Positions 47,245 through 59,599 of a stretch of DNA of 64,000 bases are shown here, piece after piece; position 1 is the first letter of the stretch, and each line of letters starts with the position of its first letter. This DNA comes from Chelonoidis abingdonii. Its lineage: Eukaryota > Chordata > Testudines > Testudinidae. The stretch lies in NCBI RefSeq assembly GCF_003597395.2, contig NC_133778.1, positions 16,159,696 to 16,223,695 on the forward strand, given 5' to 3'. Made by a program: the position numbers and the translations under genes. The notes under the pieces were generated by a model. It was not told the DNA's origin. It ran no database searches and saw only the letters and a program-made list of their open reading frames with translations.

Positions 47245-47290
47245 ATCTCTCTCTCTCTCTATGTGGAGAGAGAGAGAGAGAGAAAGAGAA
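47245..47290. repeat. (CT)n-(GA)n self-complementary microsatellite
   Basis: A CT run (47246-47260) is followed after five bases by a GA run (47266-47280 and beyond), so the two halves can pair as a hairpin. Confidence 0.8.
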
Positions 47291-48098
47291 TATGGGCTCC
47301 CTAGAAAAAGTTTTGTCTTAACTAGCTCGTGCATTCTTCACCATAACCTTGATCATTTATAACAGCTGCTTCACTTTTATCAACAGGTATAGGTATTACC
47401 ATGATGGAAAGTTAAGAAAGATAGATGTTCCCTCCTAATTATACCAATCACATTTCAGGCCTTTTTAATGTCATAGTGAATATTTTGCTAATAATCAAGT
47501 CATTAGACATAGGATCTAAACCAAAACCTCAGATTTAAATACCCCAGGCTTTGGGGCCTTTTGAAATCTGCCATGAACCTCAGGCAGAATTTTGAAAATC
47601 TGTATTATCAAAACCCTTGATCCAAACTCTCCTGAGCTTTGGAATCTGTGAGGCCCAGATATGAACTGTCACTACATACAAATAAGCTTTGCTTAGCCAG
47701 CAACTTACTGCACGAATGTGTTGAATGTGTGAATTATGGTGTTTCTAAAATATATCTTGGAATGGGTTCTAATCTACTTTGCCTTGTAACCATCATTGAG
47801 GGTTTTTTCACCCTTGTCTATTCCTGCTCTGTCTTAAATGCTTACCCTTTCACAACCCTCTCTGTTTCTCTCTCTTAACTCCACTTGCTGATCCACCAAT
47901 TCCATCTATAGCAGAATTACCGAGCTCCAGATACACAATGACTATTCAAAAGGCACAAAGAACTAGAAACCATGTCTGTGGTGAACAGAAAGAGGCAGAA
48001 CATGGAAGCACGTAGGAATGTACCTGAGCTCCCAATGAAAGGCAGTGACCGAAGCCAAATGACAATGCAATATGCAGACGAAGGGCTTGCAGCTTGGG

Positions 48099-48106
48099 TA
48101 TTTAAG
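48099..48106 (+). promoter_or_regulatory. Variant TATA box of crystallin F
   Basis: TATTTAAG lies about 69 bp before the exon 1 ATG. It is weaker than the TATA boxes of B, C and E. Confidence 0.45.
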
Positions 48107-48471
48107 CTCCATTAAGCTACTGGTGTAGTAACCGCAGAAGAGAAAGTCAGTCAAGTGGTTTGTCGGGATGGCAAAGGTAATTTTTTATTATATTTCCATT
48201 CCCCACCCACCCCACACACATATACTTTTTAAAGCCCATTTTGCTAGCTGATGACTGTTTCCCTCCCCCCTACCCCATCTTGTTACTATATTCCTCATCT
48301 TTCAGATCCACAGCTGGTGTCAATCAGGGTAACTCTGCTGAAGTCAACAGAACTCTACCAATTGACAGCGGCTGAGGATCTGGTCCTGACTTTTAAGGAG
48401 GCACTCTTCTGTCCCACCTATATCACACTTTCTTGCTGTGCCCCATCAGGAGAAAAAGGGAAAGACAGACA

Positions 48472-48500
48472 GACACACACACACACACACACACACACAC
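48472..48500. repeat. (CA)n microsatellite in intron 1 of F
   Basis: A CAGA-type start followed by a CA run. Confidence 0.9.
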
Positions 48501-48614
48501 TCGTACCTCCCACTGGAATTACCCAACACTGATCCAATCCTGTCAGTCAACCAGCCAAGGATTGTTGTTAATACACAGTAATGTGGTCTGTTCCTTTCTC
48601 AAGAGTGTCACCTA

Positions 48615-48791
48615 CAGTGCTTAATTGTAATAAAAGAGGTGCTGGTGCTCAACAATTAGTTGCTGGAGCTCAAGCAATTTTTTTACATTCATAACTGATA
48701 AAACAAGTCCAGAAGTGCCGAGACTATGAACTACCAAGCCTAGAGGTGCTGGGGCTCAGCCCTGGCAAGCCAGGGCACAAATTAAGCACTG
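48615..48791. mobile_element. hAT-type MITE with perfect 8-bp TSD, intron 1 of F
   Basis: The element is 177 bp. The inverted ends are CAGTGCTTAATTGTAA and, on the complement, CAGTGCTTAATTTGTG. GTCACCTA is repeated exactly at 48607-48614 and 48792-48799. Confidence 0.87.
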
Positions 48792-49329
48792 GTCACCTAT
48801 TTTCTACTTGCCTCCACTGACATGGAGGGACCATGCTTGAAGTCATGTCCAATATTATAGCTATCTACCAAACCAATGACTCTTCTTCATAGTGAGCAAT
48901 ATCAACGTGAGCTGAAACAAAGCAAGGCACTACAGCCAGCTAACACCATGATGGTCCAACCCACGCAGAATTCTCTCTAACACAGTTCTGATGGTCTATC
49001 CCCTCTCTCTAGATCATCTTCTATGAGGACAAGAGCTTCCAGGGGCACTTCTATGAAAACACCAGTGACTGTCCTGATCTTCAGGTCCAGTTGAGCCACT
49101 GTAACTCCATCCAGGTAGAAAGTGGCTGCTTCATGCTGTATGAACAACCCAATTACATGGGACAGCAGTACTTCCTCAACAAGGGTGAATATTCTGACTT
49201 CCAGCAATGGATGAACCTCAATGATTCCATCAAGTCCTGCCGTGTTATTGCATCAGTAAGTCAGCTGTCCTGTATTTCAAACAGTAGTAATTCTATCAGA
49301 GAACTAGGCAGGATCTCAGACTAATACAT

Positions 49330-51965
49330 TACAGAGTGCAGTAAAATCTGTATGTGGGCCTGGCTTTCTGGAAGGAAGCCAGTTGTGAGGATGATCCTTG
49401 TATAAACCAATTACAGTGCACCTGAGCAATAAATGGAACAGGGCTGTTGGCCATCTGTGAGGCTTCAACAGTGAGTAATAGTTTTGTGTAGCTAGAGGAA
49501 TGAAAGAAGTGTGGGTGCCACTGGGTTCCAGGTAACTACATGAGCATTGGTTGACTGGAACCAGCCCTCATGACATTTGTTCTGAATGGCTGTGGGGTTC
49601 TACCTCTGCTCCCTTCCTGGTCCCCAGTGCATGGGGCATGTTAGGAATGGGCTGAAGTTGGAGAGAGGGGATCAGGGAGAATTCCTGAGACAAGAAGAGG
49701 GTGTTATGAAGCCCAGTGTGCTCCTGCTATTCTCTGTTTCCCATGACCCATTGGGTATAAATTACAGCTCTGGGGCTACTCTAACTTACACCAGACCCTA
49801 GAGCGCCCCCTTTTAAGCATATTGAAAAGGTGACTTAAAACACAAGGATAGGCTCGCCAAGAACTGAGGACCTGGGGCGAGATGGAGTCTTTGGGTTCAG
49901 CCCATGTAAGGGACAGTACACAGCTGCACCACCCAAAGAGAAGTACCTTTCCTTCTTCCTCCCGTGCTGTAGGTAAGGTGAAGGCCTTTATACCAGGAAC
50001 TCAGTTAACTTAGTACCACCCTTCTGGGGATGGAGCTTACTCCCTTCAGGCCTGTCCAGTTCTGTTGCTCATTATGGGGTAGGGGGCAGAGCCAAGGCAG
50101 TCCTTTCCCCTGAGCTCCAGTCTAAGAGAATCATATCAGCCCTTACGCCCCTGTGCAGCCGTGGGAACAATCAAGCCCTTCATACCAGGAGTATTGCTCT
50201 GCATTTACTGCAGTGGGACTATGCACAGCAGCAAGCGTAATGCTCGGGCGTGTTTGCAGGACTAGTCTCTTCTAGTAAAAGACACCAAACAAGGGGACTT
50301 CCCAGGACCTCAGATTCTGCTGTAGGACTCAACCTCATTGGAACAGAACTGAAAGTAACAACACGAGTGCAGTGCGCCAGAACCCACAGAGCTGTTGTCC
50401 CTGGATTCCCAGTCAGATGGGGCTCCGTCCTGCCACCACTGAATTCAGTGACCAAGCTCCACTGAAGTCAATGAGGTAGGATCAGGACCAGAGCAAGAAA
50501 CCGGAAGGAGTCCAGAGGTGTGCAATAAAAATGATCCAGGAGCAGGACGGATTAATATGTGAGGAAATCTGCAAAGAGCTACTTATGCCAAGTGAAGCAA
50601 GTGCTAAGGGTACAGGGCGCATGCGAACGCTGTACAAATGTTAGAAACATCAGGTGGGAAGAGGACTTTGTTTTGGTGATAGATAGAGGACCTAAGTAGA
50701 GGTGACAGGATGGAGATGAATTTCCACCGAGTAGCAGGATAACTTCCTAGCAGGGGGTCGTATTCAGATCTCTACTCAAACAAGTTGTGCTGTTTTAACT
50801 ATCCCAGCTGACTATGGGGATCTACTACTCCTACACCCACACTATACACAGTCTGAGCAGAAGGGCTCTTGTAGGAATGCTGGGTCTGTCACTGCCCATT
50901 AGTTCAGAACAAAATTTTAGGTCTGGGACGGCTTGTTTAAATAGATCAATACTGTCCCCTCTCTAGTAACAGCAGGGACTCAACTCAGAACCTTCCCCAC
51001 AAAGAGAATGACCTGCTACCCTTGAACTAAAGGAGCAACTCCATTAGGTAACAGCAATAGTAGCTTTTGGGACAAACACATAATGTGCAGGAAGCTGGGG
51101 TATGAATGAACAGCACTCCAGCCTTTTCCCTGCTCACTGGAGGTGTAGCCCACTGAACTTATGAGTTGTGTATCTATTTAGGCTTGTGTAAAGGTGTCTC
51201 CCTTTAAAGGTTACATGCAAACTGAGGGGGAAGAGGGAATGGGTCTATGCCCTTTTTCGCTCCCTTATGGTCCATAAAGGAGCCCTGCAGGGTTTTTTCC
51301 CCCAGGCCTTCCCCCTTCCCTCCCCTCAGAAATATTGGGAATGTTGAGTCTTGTTTCATTTTTCACCATGCCTTGAGTGACTCAGAAATGTGGGGTGGGA
51401 GGTCTCTCGCCCTTAACTGAAGAGATGTCAGAGCTGAATTCCTAACAAAGAGCTTTTTCCCCATGGAGGTTAAATAGATGATAATGAAAAAATAAACAAA
51501 TCAAAGGGCTGGATACGCTGGCTGGCCCAAAGACTTTCAAACAGTCTGAATAAAAATCATCACTTCTGTCATCAATTATAAGCAAGTCCCACTTCGTAGC
51601 TGTGGTGTTATACTCCATGAGGTCTTTCAGAGTGGATAAGAGCTGGGTTTTTTGTACCTTTAAACTATATTTTTATCTGAACAATAATGTCATCCATAGA
51701 ACATCGTCAGTACAAAAGATTGTTAAAGATCAATCTATATCAGCAGTGGTAGACTTTATCTAGTGAAGGAGATGTCTGGAGTATCACTGCTTTCCTATAC
51801 AAAATTCACTGAGAGGTAAATCAAACACTTACACTCTCAGAAGTCAACTGCTAGAGCTGTGTCAATAAAACAGCAGTTCATTTCCTGTACGAGCGCCTGA
51901 GTTTACTTCTCAGACGCACGGCAAATAGGAGCACACAGAAAAGAGGTTATACATTTTTGAAGGAA
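49330..51965. other. Intron 2 of F, first part
   Basis: No nested gene was recognised in this stretch. The short frames have no domain. Confidence 0.5.
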
Positions 51966-51969
51966 GGTT

Positions 51970-52030
51970 TCTTATAGAATGATAGGACTGGAAGGGACCT
52001 CGAAAGATCATCTAGTCCAGTCCCCTGGAG
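51970..52030 (-). mobile_element. Short reversed CR1 3' end in intron 2 of F
   Basis: ATAGAATGATAGGACTGGAA then GGGACCTCGAAAGATCATCT is the reversed CR1 end. Confidence 0.72.
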
Positions 52031-52264
52031 GAATTAAAGCTCTAAAAATTTAATCGGGTTCCTCTCCTTAGAGCAAAGATTATATATCTTTGCGAGAGAG
52101 ATGGAACGGAGGCCTGAAATCTTTAAGGCTGTGATTCCTGCTATTCTATAATGGACTATTTTACGGGACACACTTTACTCCAAACTAGGGCCCTGATTCC
52201 GTAAATCGTTTAAGCACATTCCTAAATTCATCCCTATGGAGCAAAGCACTTAAGCACCTGTCTG

Positions 52265-52390
52265 ACTTTAATGCAGCGCGGTCTCATGGATAAAGCACTA
52301 GATTGGGGCTCAGTACCCCTGGGTTTCATTCTCAGTCCTGCCACCACCTTCAGGGAGACTTCAGTTTACAGCCTTTGTCTGCTAGATTAA
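52265..52390 (+). mobile_element. MIR-like SINE head in intron 2 of F
   Basis: CATGGATAAAGCACTAGATT and CTGGGTTTCATTCTCAGTCC have the A-box/B-box order of a tRNA-derived SINE. Confidence 0.5.
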
Positions 52391-53024
52391 AGAGCCCTTG
52401 AGTAACAGATATCTCCTGTCTGTGTATAGTTACATATCTACCTTGACCAAGACAATTTTAACCTTTGATGAGATAAAAGGGCAGAGTACCTTAAGTGTCC
52501 CATTGCAAGGTTTGATTTTTAGACCCTGAATCATTCTTGCATGCCTAGGTTATCCCTTGCAACACGTTTGTGCTGCATTTCCATTTTACGGATGGAGAAA
52601 GTGTGAGGCTCAGTGAGGTCTCTGCATTTCCCTAGGATCTAGTGGATTAACCGTAGCTCAGTCAGGACTTGTGCATTCTAATCCTAAATTTGACACTCAT
52701 TTGTTAGGTGACCTGGGATCCACCACCCTTACCACGTGCTTTCATTTCAGGTTGAAAGTTCACCACTGCCATTTTTTTTATTTATTTTTTTTAAGCAAAA
52801 GGATCTTTTCAATTTCGCAGACATTCAGATAGTGGAAAATGTTGCATGCAAAAATTAATCTCCATTTTTCCAATTCATTTCATGGAAGTTTCATAAACTC
52901 AGATTCAGCTGGGGGAAAAAAATGTATTTGATGGCTGTTTCCCCCATCTGTCATATTTAGACATCGCTCGTGCTTCAGTTACTTTCCTCTTTTATCACCT
53001 TAATAATACTAATCAGAGCACTTA

Positions 53025-53225
53025 ACTCTTACATAGTGCTTCATATCCATAGACCTCAACATAATTTACAAAGGAGGGTTTCACCATTTCCATTTTCCAG
53101 GTGGGGAAACTGAGGCACAGAGTGTGACTTCTCCAAAATCACTCAGGAGGTCAATCACAGACCTGAGAAAAGAAGCCAGGTTTTGTGCCTCGCATTCCAG
53201 TGTCCTACCCATTGGGCCAGACTGC
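53025..53225 (-). mobile_element. MIR-like SINE, reverse, in intron 2 of F
   Basis: GGGGAAACTGAGGCACAGAG followed by AAATCACTCAGGAGGTCA is the reversed MIR core. The copy ends shortly before exon 3. Confidence 0.7.
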
Positions 53226-53722
53226 TTTTGATTTAAATTCTTCTTTTGACAGATGTTTCCTTACCAAGACTCCAGACCCTGATCCAAAGCTTATTGAAAT
53301 CAAGGGAAGCCTTTGCATTTTTATCAATGGGCTTTTGGATCAGGTCCGCGTAGCTTCCAAGTATAAGGAAAGGTCCAGGCACCTTTTTTATATTCTCTCT
53401 TCTCTTTTTGCCACTGCAGCAGAAAGGCTCCAAGATAAAGATTTATGAGAGGGAAGCTCTAAGGGGACAAATGATGGAGTGTGTAGGAGATAGCAGCGAA
53501 GTCCATGATTGCTTCCAATACCACAATGTCAGGTCCTGTAATGTACTTGAGAGTTACTGGCAGAGCCACAGCACAGATGGCAGTAACACGTGCTGGAACC
53601 CGGGGAGTACAGGCGACTCACCGAGTGGGGAGCCCTGAACAACAGGCTCGGCTCTTTCTCACCCCACAGAGACTTTCACTCCAGACATTATCCGAGTTCT
53701 TGCCATTCTGCTTCAGTGGAAA

Positions 53723-53728
53723 AATAAA
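53723..53728 (+). terminator. Poly(A) signal of crystallin F
   Basis: AATAAA lies about 85 nt after the current stop, and about 40 nt after the ancestral stop position. Confidence 0.65.
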
Positions 53729-53997
53729 CCCAGCACGCTGGCATTTCAGCAGCAGTTCTACTCTGGGTGGGTGTCTAGCAAGGTTTGTTTCCTTTTAAAA
53801 TGACTGTTAAACTCAATGTCAAATGGTACACGGGTTATGAAGAGTGAGCACTCATAAGGAATATCTGTATATTTAAATCCTGTGCATTTATTATATTGAA
53901 AACATGCCTGTGACAGACCCCACAGGTGACCTAGAATGGGAGATAACTTGTCACACAGAGGACTATAGACTAGATCCTGCAATGTGCTAAGTGCTGT

Positions 53998-54110
53998 GGC
54001 CCCAATTCAGCAAAGCACTTAACCACATGCTTAAGTCCCATTGATTTCAATAATGCTACTCACGCACTTTAAGTTAAGCATGTGCATGAGTGTTTTGCTG
54101 AATCAGGGCC
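53998..54110. repeat. Palindromic MITE (CAAAGCACTTAAG type)
   Basis: The left arm GGCCCCAATTCAGCAAAGCA is complementary to the right arm ending TTTTGCTGAATCAGGGCC. It belongs to the same family as 20837-20943. Confidence 0.75.
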
Positions 54111-54119
54111 TGAGTTCTC

Positions 54120-57000
54120 GAATCACAGTCTGAGCAGAATGAACACAGGAAGGCGGTGTAAGAAATTCTCAGATAAAGCCAGGGGCAGTGGATATTGCAG
54201 CACAGAGTAGTCCCTCCCTGCGCACAGGAAGTCTAATTTAGGGCAAAATCTTTGACCCCTGCAGAGAGCTTGAATCAGTGGATTTCTCTCTAGTGGGCCA
54301 AGGAAAAGGAACCTTCTCTCTCAGCAACTGAGCCCCAGCCACAAGGTTGCAGTAACATCTGCATCTCCTGCATGTCACTTCTCCTCTGGGTTCTGGTCAG
54401 AGGGTCTGTGTACAGATCCATGAGCTACTCCCTTGTTCTCTTGCCAGCCAGCCCTGCCTCAGTCTGTCCCAAACCCCTGCCACCCTGCCCCCCACCCACT
54501 GAGAGAGCTTCTCTGTGGTATGCACACACCCCCTCCCCCGCCAGCACAATGCAGTTACAGCAGTTTGACTGAAAAAGGCCCTAAACACCCATCGAAGGGG
54601 CAGAATGTCAGCTAGAATGGCATTTTCTGCGTGTTCCATGTCGTGACCCCAGAGAACTTTCCGACGCAGCCATGAGAGCTTTGGTGGAAGCTTCTTCCCT
54701 TCCTTGGCCTGTGAGCCAGAATGAGACTTTTCCCAACATGAATCACTTGTGCTCAGCTAAAATCCACAGGCGATCCCACCAGAACAGAGACATCCTTTCT
54801 CCGTCAATACAAGTCAGGTAGGGAGATCACCAGGCACGTGAGCTGCCTCTGCTTACACCCAACACAGGCAGCTGAAGGAACCCCACGTTCCTTTCCCGAA
54901 TGGGTCACTAGAGATGTATTGTGGAAGCGAGGCTGCGCGACTGCTGAGACTAGCAGCTACAAACAGCAGTGATGAGCGGATGAAATAGAAATATGAATGA
55001 GTAAAAGTAACGATTTTCATCTCTAGCTTTCAAAGCTCCTTGCAAAAATGCAGCAGGGAACCTTGGACACAGAGAGATGAAGACTGGGGTTTTCAAAGGG
55101 GCTGAAGGGAGACAGTGCCCAGCTGCCATTGCAAGTCCGTGGAATATGAACACTTTGCCCCTTTTGGCCTTTTTGACAATCCCATGGAAAAAGACTTAAA
55201 TACTCAGCCTGCCACAGAGAAGAGGCTCTGGACCTGAATATGCTCAACCTTTCAGGGGGTGTGAGTAGCAGAACCCGGTTCCAATTGCTGCAGCTGGTCC
55301 CAACGTCTACAAGAACCAATGCATCTGATCAGAACATCCTCACACTTTGGAGCAGGAAAGAGCTTAAAATCCAACTCTGAATTCGGAAGCCTGGGCCCAT
55401 CTCTGCATGGCACTCTGCAGTGTAAGGGCCACTTTACTTTTCCTTAGCCACTCCTTGGTTCCTTCCCTTCTATTCCCTTCCTCCCATTGCTCAGCAGCAG
55501 CACGCCCGCTCTTCATTTTCTGAGCAATAGCCTTACAGGTGTCTCTCAGCAGAATCCTGCATGACCAGCCATTGCTCGTACTGCTCTATCCCCAAGCCAT
55601 ATCCTCACCAAGGACTCCCTCTTCACCCCCATGACAACTTGCATTGTTCCACAGGAAAATGAGGCTACCTGTCTGGTCTGCTGCAAGTTCATCTGTGTTT
55701 TGCAGGTGGCTGGGTTCTTCCATATGGTAAGATCAGATGTAAATGAAAACAGGACAGAGCATAAGATCGGAGTTGATTACTGTAAACAGATGTCTCGCAT
55801 GCCCCATGACACAGCTGGGATCTACGCATGGCCGGCCCCCTGAGGGCTGTGTGGATGTCAGTTCATAAACACCAATGAAATGATTTTTTTTTCTGTTTAT
55901 ATTTTTAAGCAAATAAAGAGAAAAAATGATGCTGGGGGAGCTCACATGAAACATTACATTAACTCACTACTCCAGAAGGGACGCTGGGTGGCTCAGGAGA
56001 CTGGGAGTGGGACACAGAGGCTATCCCAGGTTGAAAGTGGGTACCACTTTTTCCTCAGTGGTCTGGGTGAAGATACAGTCAGATGCTGAGCACTGTAAAC
56101 ATAACTAGAAACACACGAGTGGATGGTCTGAGCCCATGGACCCGTAAACAGGGGTTGTACATCACCCCAGCTGGCAGTCTTATTGAGATGGCACGGTCTG
56201 AATTGTCCCAGGGGCTGAATTCTCTTCTCTCTCGCGGAGGTGCCCCCTCTGGAATGAGTTGAGACAGTTAAGGGACAGTTTCCCAGTATTGTAACTCAGT
56301 CGTTCCTCAAACCCCGTCCCTCCTCCACAACACACAAAACCACCTCCATTTGTGCTGTGATGCAAGTGGCTGGCATGACCGGAGGAGCTTGCAGACCTCG
56401 AGTGAGATCACCTTTTCAGCTGCTGCCACAGCCTCTCTGGAGTGTGGACGCGCACACTAACCCAACTAAACAGTTATTCTGTAGCTGGGCCACACTCCCA
56501 CACAAGGAGCTAATGTGAGGGAAGTAACTCAAAGGCAGGTCACTTGGGTTAACTCTGGAGCAAAGACGCATCCTGGGCGGAGCACTATATGGACACCCAC
56601 TCTGCTCGGGCCCCAAAATACCTATTCTGTGGACACACTCAGTGCCCAGGGCTGTCAATCCTGTAGTTTACATGGGCACTAAATTTCCTGAAGCAATTGA
56701 AATTTGTTAACGTAGCTGTTCCTTTGTCTACGCTTCTTAGGACAGTTTTATTTTCTTAATCGAATTTTCCCTGTAACTCTGCCTTGAGATAACCCACAGC
56801 GATCTAAACCCACTAGCATTCCTGCTGGAGCCTCATTGCAGTATGTGCCGCTTATACACATATAATCAGGGACAGCCCCAGCATCAAAGAGCTTTTGGTG
56901 TAAACAGACAAAATCGACACAGGTGGTTGAACAGGAGTTTAATGAATTAGCCCCATTTAACAGCAGGGAAATGGCACAAGACTCACCATCCCAGAACACT
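54120..57000. other. Intergenic region after F, no gene seen
   Basis: I found no crystallin exon, RNA gene or convincing frame. Frames on both strands are 60-100 codons and have no motif. Confidence 0.45.
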
Positions 57001-57004
57001 CTGT

Positions 57005-57602
57005 CACGGCACAGGGGGCATCGCAGATGCTCTGGCTCAGCTTCCACGCCATCCTCTTCAGCCTACGCCAGCTGTAGAGGCGACGTGGCCCTCCAGCCTT
57101 GAGATAGTTCCACCCCTTCCAGAAAAAGAGAGTCCCTCAGTCCAAGTCCATCATAGCAAAAGGGTCTTTGGACCCAGTGGGCTCAGCCTTCATTCCTCTT
57201 CCTTACAGGCAAGCTCCCGGCAGCAATGGCCCACCTCACTGTCTAACCACCGGCTCCTGAGCTCCAATCATCCTAACCATCTGGATGATAACTCCCCCCA
57301 TCAAAGCCTCTGGCAGGCCACAGGCTTCTGGCAGTTCCTAGACCAAGCCCAGATTTCTGCTCACATCAGAGCAGCCTGCGGGCCCCCCGCCACACCAAGC
57401 CAGCCCTCGTGTGTAGGGCTCTCCTCCTTTCTGGCAGCCGTCTCCCCTCAGGACTAGCCACAGGAGACTTTGCCTGCCTGCCCTCCCTGCTTCCACTGCC
57501 TCCTTCTAAGCCTCACACACAGCACAGGAGTAGCAGGATGGGGCTAATGGAACAGGACTGATTAGCCCCTAGTCTTCTGGACCTTAAAGGGGCAGACCAC
57601 CT
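57005..57602. mobile_element. LTR-like or unclassified repeat block
   Basis: A pyrimidine-rich block from CTGTCACGGCACAGGG to ACCTTAAAGGGGCAGACC. Its style resembles reversed reptile LTR sequence, but neither end is proven. Confidence 0.35.
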
Positions 57603-57745
57603 TGTTACAGGAAACTAAGGCCCAGGGAGTTAAAGTGCCTTGTCAAAGCAAGATCACACATTAAGTCTGTGGTAGGGGTAGGCATTCAACCCAGATTTCC
57701 TGAGTCCCGGTCCAGCACTTTTGCCCCACATCCTCCCTCACAATG
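57603..57745 (-). mobile_element. MIR-like SINE, reverse
   Basis: GGAAACTAAGGCCCAGGGAG and CAACCCAGATTTCCTGAGTC occur in reversed MIR order. Confidence 0.62.
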
Positions 57746-58671
57746 AGTTCAGCCACCTCCTTTCTGTTCACAGATTATTCACAGACATGCTCAGAATTCT
57801 ATGAATTTGTTCAATATTCCAAAATACTCAGACTACGGACTGTTCATGAACAGTCACCCCAACTATTGCTTTGAATATTGGCAATGTGTAATTTGTTATT
57901 GACACTGTGTGCTTGGTCTCCTAAGCCATATGGTATTGTTTCTCTGCCTCGATGATCACCAAACCCACAAAGCGCTTTACAGACAACTGTGCAAGAACTT
58001 ATGCAAATATCTATTCACATAAAAATTCACTGCCAAAGTGTTTATGTTGCTCCTTGGAAACATTCTAGTGAATAATTGTATGAATGGTTGCCGAATGCAG
58101 GAGACTGTAATAAAACTCACTGTCTCAGAGCCCACCTCACAACATAGTGGGTTGTTGCAGCAGCTTTGTTTCAGTTTCTTCTTGGGCTTCTACAACTCCA
58201 CCCAATCAATGCATCCTGTGGGGTGCCTCAGCATCCAAGACCTCCAAATAAGTCACCTTTAGTCCAGGGAAGCCTTACACTCAGGCCTGTAACTATTTCT
58301 TCTTCCCCTGTATCAGGGCAAACCATATTCCTTCTCCTTGATTCCAGTGGTCCTCTATAGCCCTCTAACTAGAGTGTCTCTAACCAAGGTCCTCAGGAAG
58401 GAGCAATCAATCCACGCCCACCCCCATCAGGTTCCTGCTGCAGGGCTTTTTTCCTTTTAAGTCCCCCACTCTGCCCAGGAGTAAAAGGTGACATAGACAT
58501 GAAGTCCAAAGGGAATTCACGGTGTTTATCTGAGACAATATTTATAAATACATTTCCTTGTAACTTTTGCTGTGCTACCTGTCACTGCATTAATACATTG
58601 TTCACACTAGAGGGTGCTTGTAGGCTGTGGACTCACAGCAAAGCACAGTGCTGAAAGAGAAATGTCTGAAG

Positions 58672-58730
58672 AATCACAGAATCATAGAATATCAGCGTTG
58701 GAAGGGACCTCAGGAGGTCATCTAGTGACT
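58672..58730 (-). mobile_element. Reversed CR1 3' end fragment
   Basis: CACAGAATCATAGAATATCA then GTTGGAAGGGACCTCAGGAG. Confidence 0.75.
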
Positions 58731-58949
58731 GGAGGTAAAGTGATACCGATGATTAAAGTGTGGCTTACATCACTCTGGCAAAATGCAAAGGCTGAATTTA
58801 ACCAGTGTAGAAAATTAGGTGTATGGCATCCAGAGACACTCAGATAATATCGTTCTGAGGGCCATCTAAGAAGGCCAAGAGATGTCTATTTTAGGCACTT
58901 ATATGACCCCCATTACCATAGTTTCTGGCTGCCACACAGTCTGTAATGT

Positions 58950-59045
58950 ATTTATCCTCACAACAGCTCTGGCGAGGTAGGGCAGTGCTATTATCCCCAT
59001 TACACAGATGGGGAACTGAGGCACAGAGAGGCTAAATGGCTTCTA
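58950..59045 (-). mobile_element. MIR-like SINE, reverse
   Basis: TATTATCCCCATTACACAGA then GGGGAACTGAGGCACAGAGA is the conserved MIR core. Confidence 0.72.
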
Positions 59046-59599
59046 TTCTATATCGGTTTTCATACAGTGCTCATCACTGTTGTGACGACCACAGTCCATT
59101 CCGGCAGTCCGTTATGCAACGCGACTAACATCTGGCACATGTTCTTTGTCCTCTCACCTCTCCCACGGGGGAGAAGCACATGCCCTGGAGTGACTAGTTG
59201 TGGTAGGTTTTTGGTTTTGTTTGTTTGTTCACCCAAGTGGGATGGAGTCTCCCAGCCAAACAGATATGATAAAGCACTACTCACGGCTGTTATGTGAGAG
59301 CTCAGTGCCCACGAGGAATCCAGGACTAATCCTGGATCACAGACTGAATTGACTAATCATGGGTGTGAACCTGATGGCAAAGGAGAGAGCACTGTGGCTG
59401 CAAGCCATGCAAAATACCTTCCTACTCCCACTGACATCACCTCTGTCTTGCTTGGGTTCAGCTTCAGCCAGCTGCTCTAATGGACTTGCCCCCGGTCATA
59501 CAGGAAGGCTGGGACAGAGGGAGGAACTCAACCAGCTCTAACTCCCAGGTTAATGCCCTAGGTACTGACCCACCCTTCCTTTCCCAGATAGGTCTGTAT

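Larger units (their letters stand above)
48168..53682 (+). pseudogene. CRYG: Gamma-crystallin F, Greek key 4 destroyed
   Basis: Exon 1 is 48168-48176 (MAK, then GTAAT). Exon 2 is 49013-49255 (81 codons, after CTCTAG and before GTAAGT) with intact keys 1-2, beginning [16 protein letters not shown] and [16 protein letters not shown] and containing [10 protein letters not shown]. Exon 3 starts after CACTGCAG at 53420 in the right phase. It encodes a readable key 3 (QKGSKIKIYEREALRG through SCNVLESYW), then about 10 nt fewer than the family pattern shift the frame. The reading frame ends at TGA 53636-53638 after 72 codons. The lost key 4 is still visible in another frame (YRRLTEWGALNNRLGS). A spliced mRNA would encode about 156 aa with three Greek keys and a foreign tail. 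It is probably a young pseudogene. Intron 2 is 4.2 kb, far longer than in B. Confidence 0.83.

Noticed and set aside
47245..48500. Short direct repeats as a possible CRISPR array
   Set aside because: They are dinucleotide microsatellites in a vertebrate genome. No regular repeat-spacer pattern exists.
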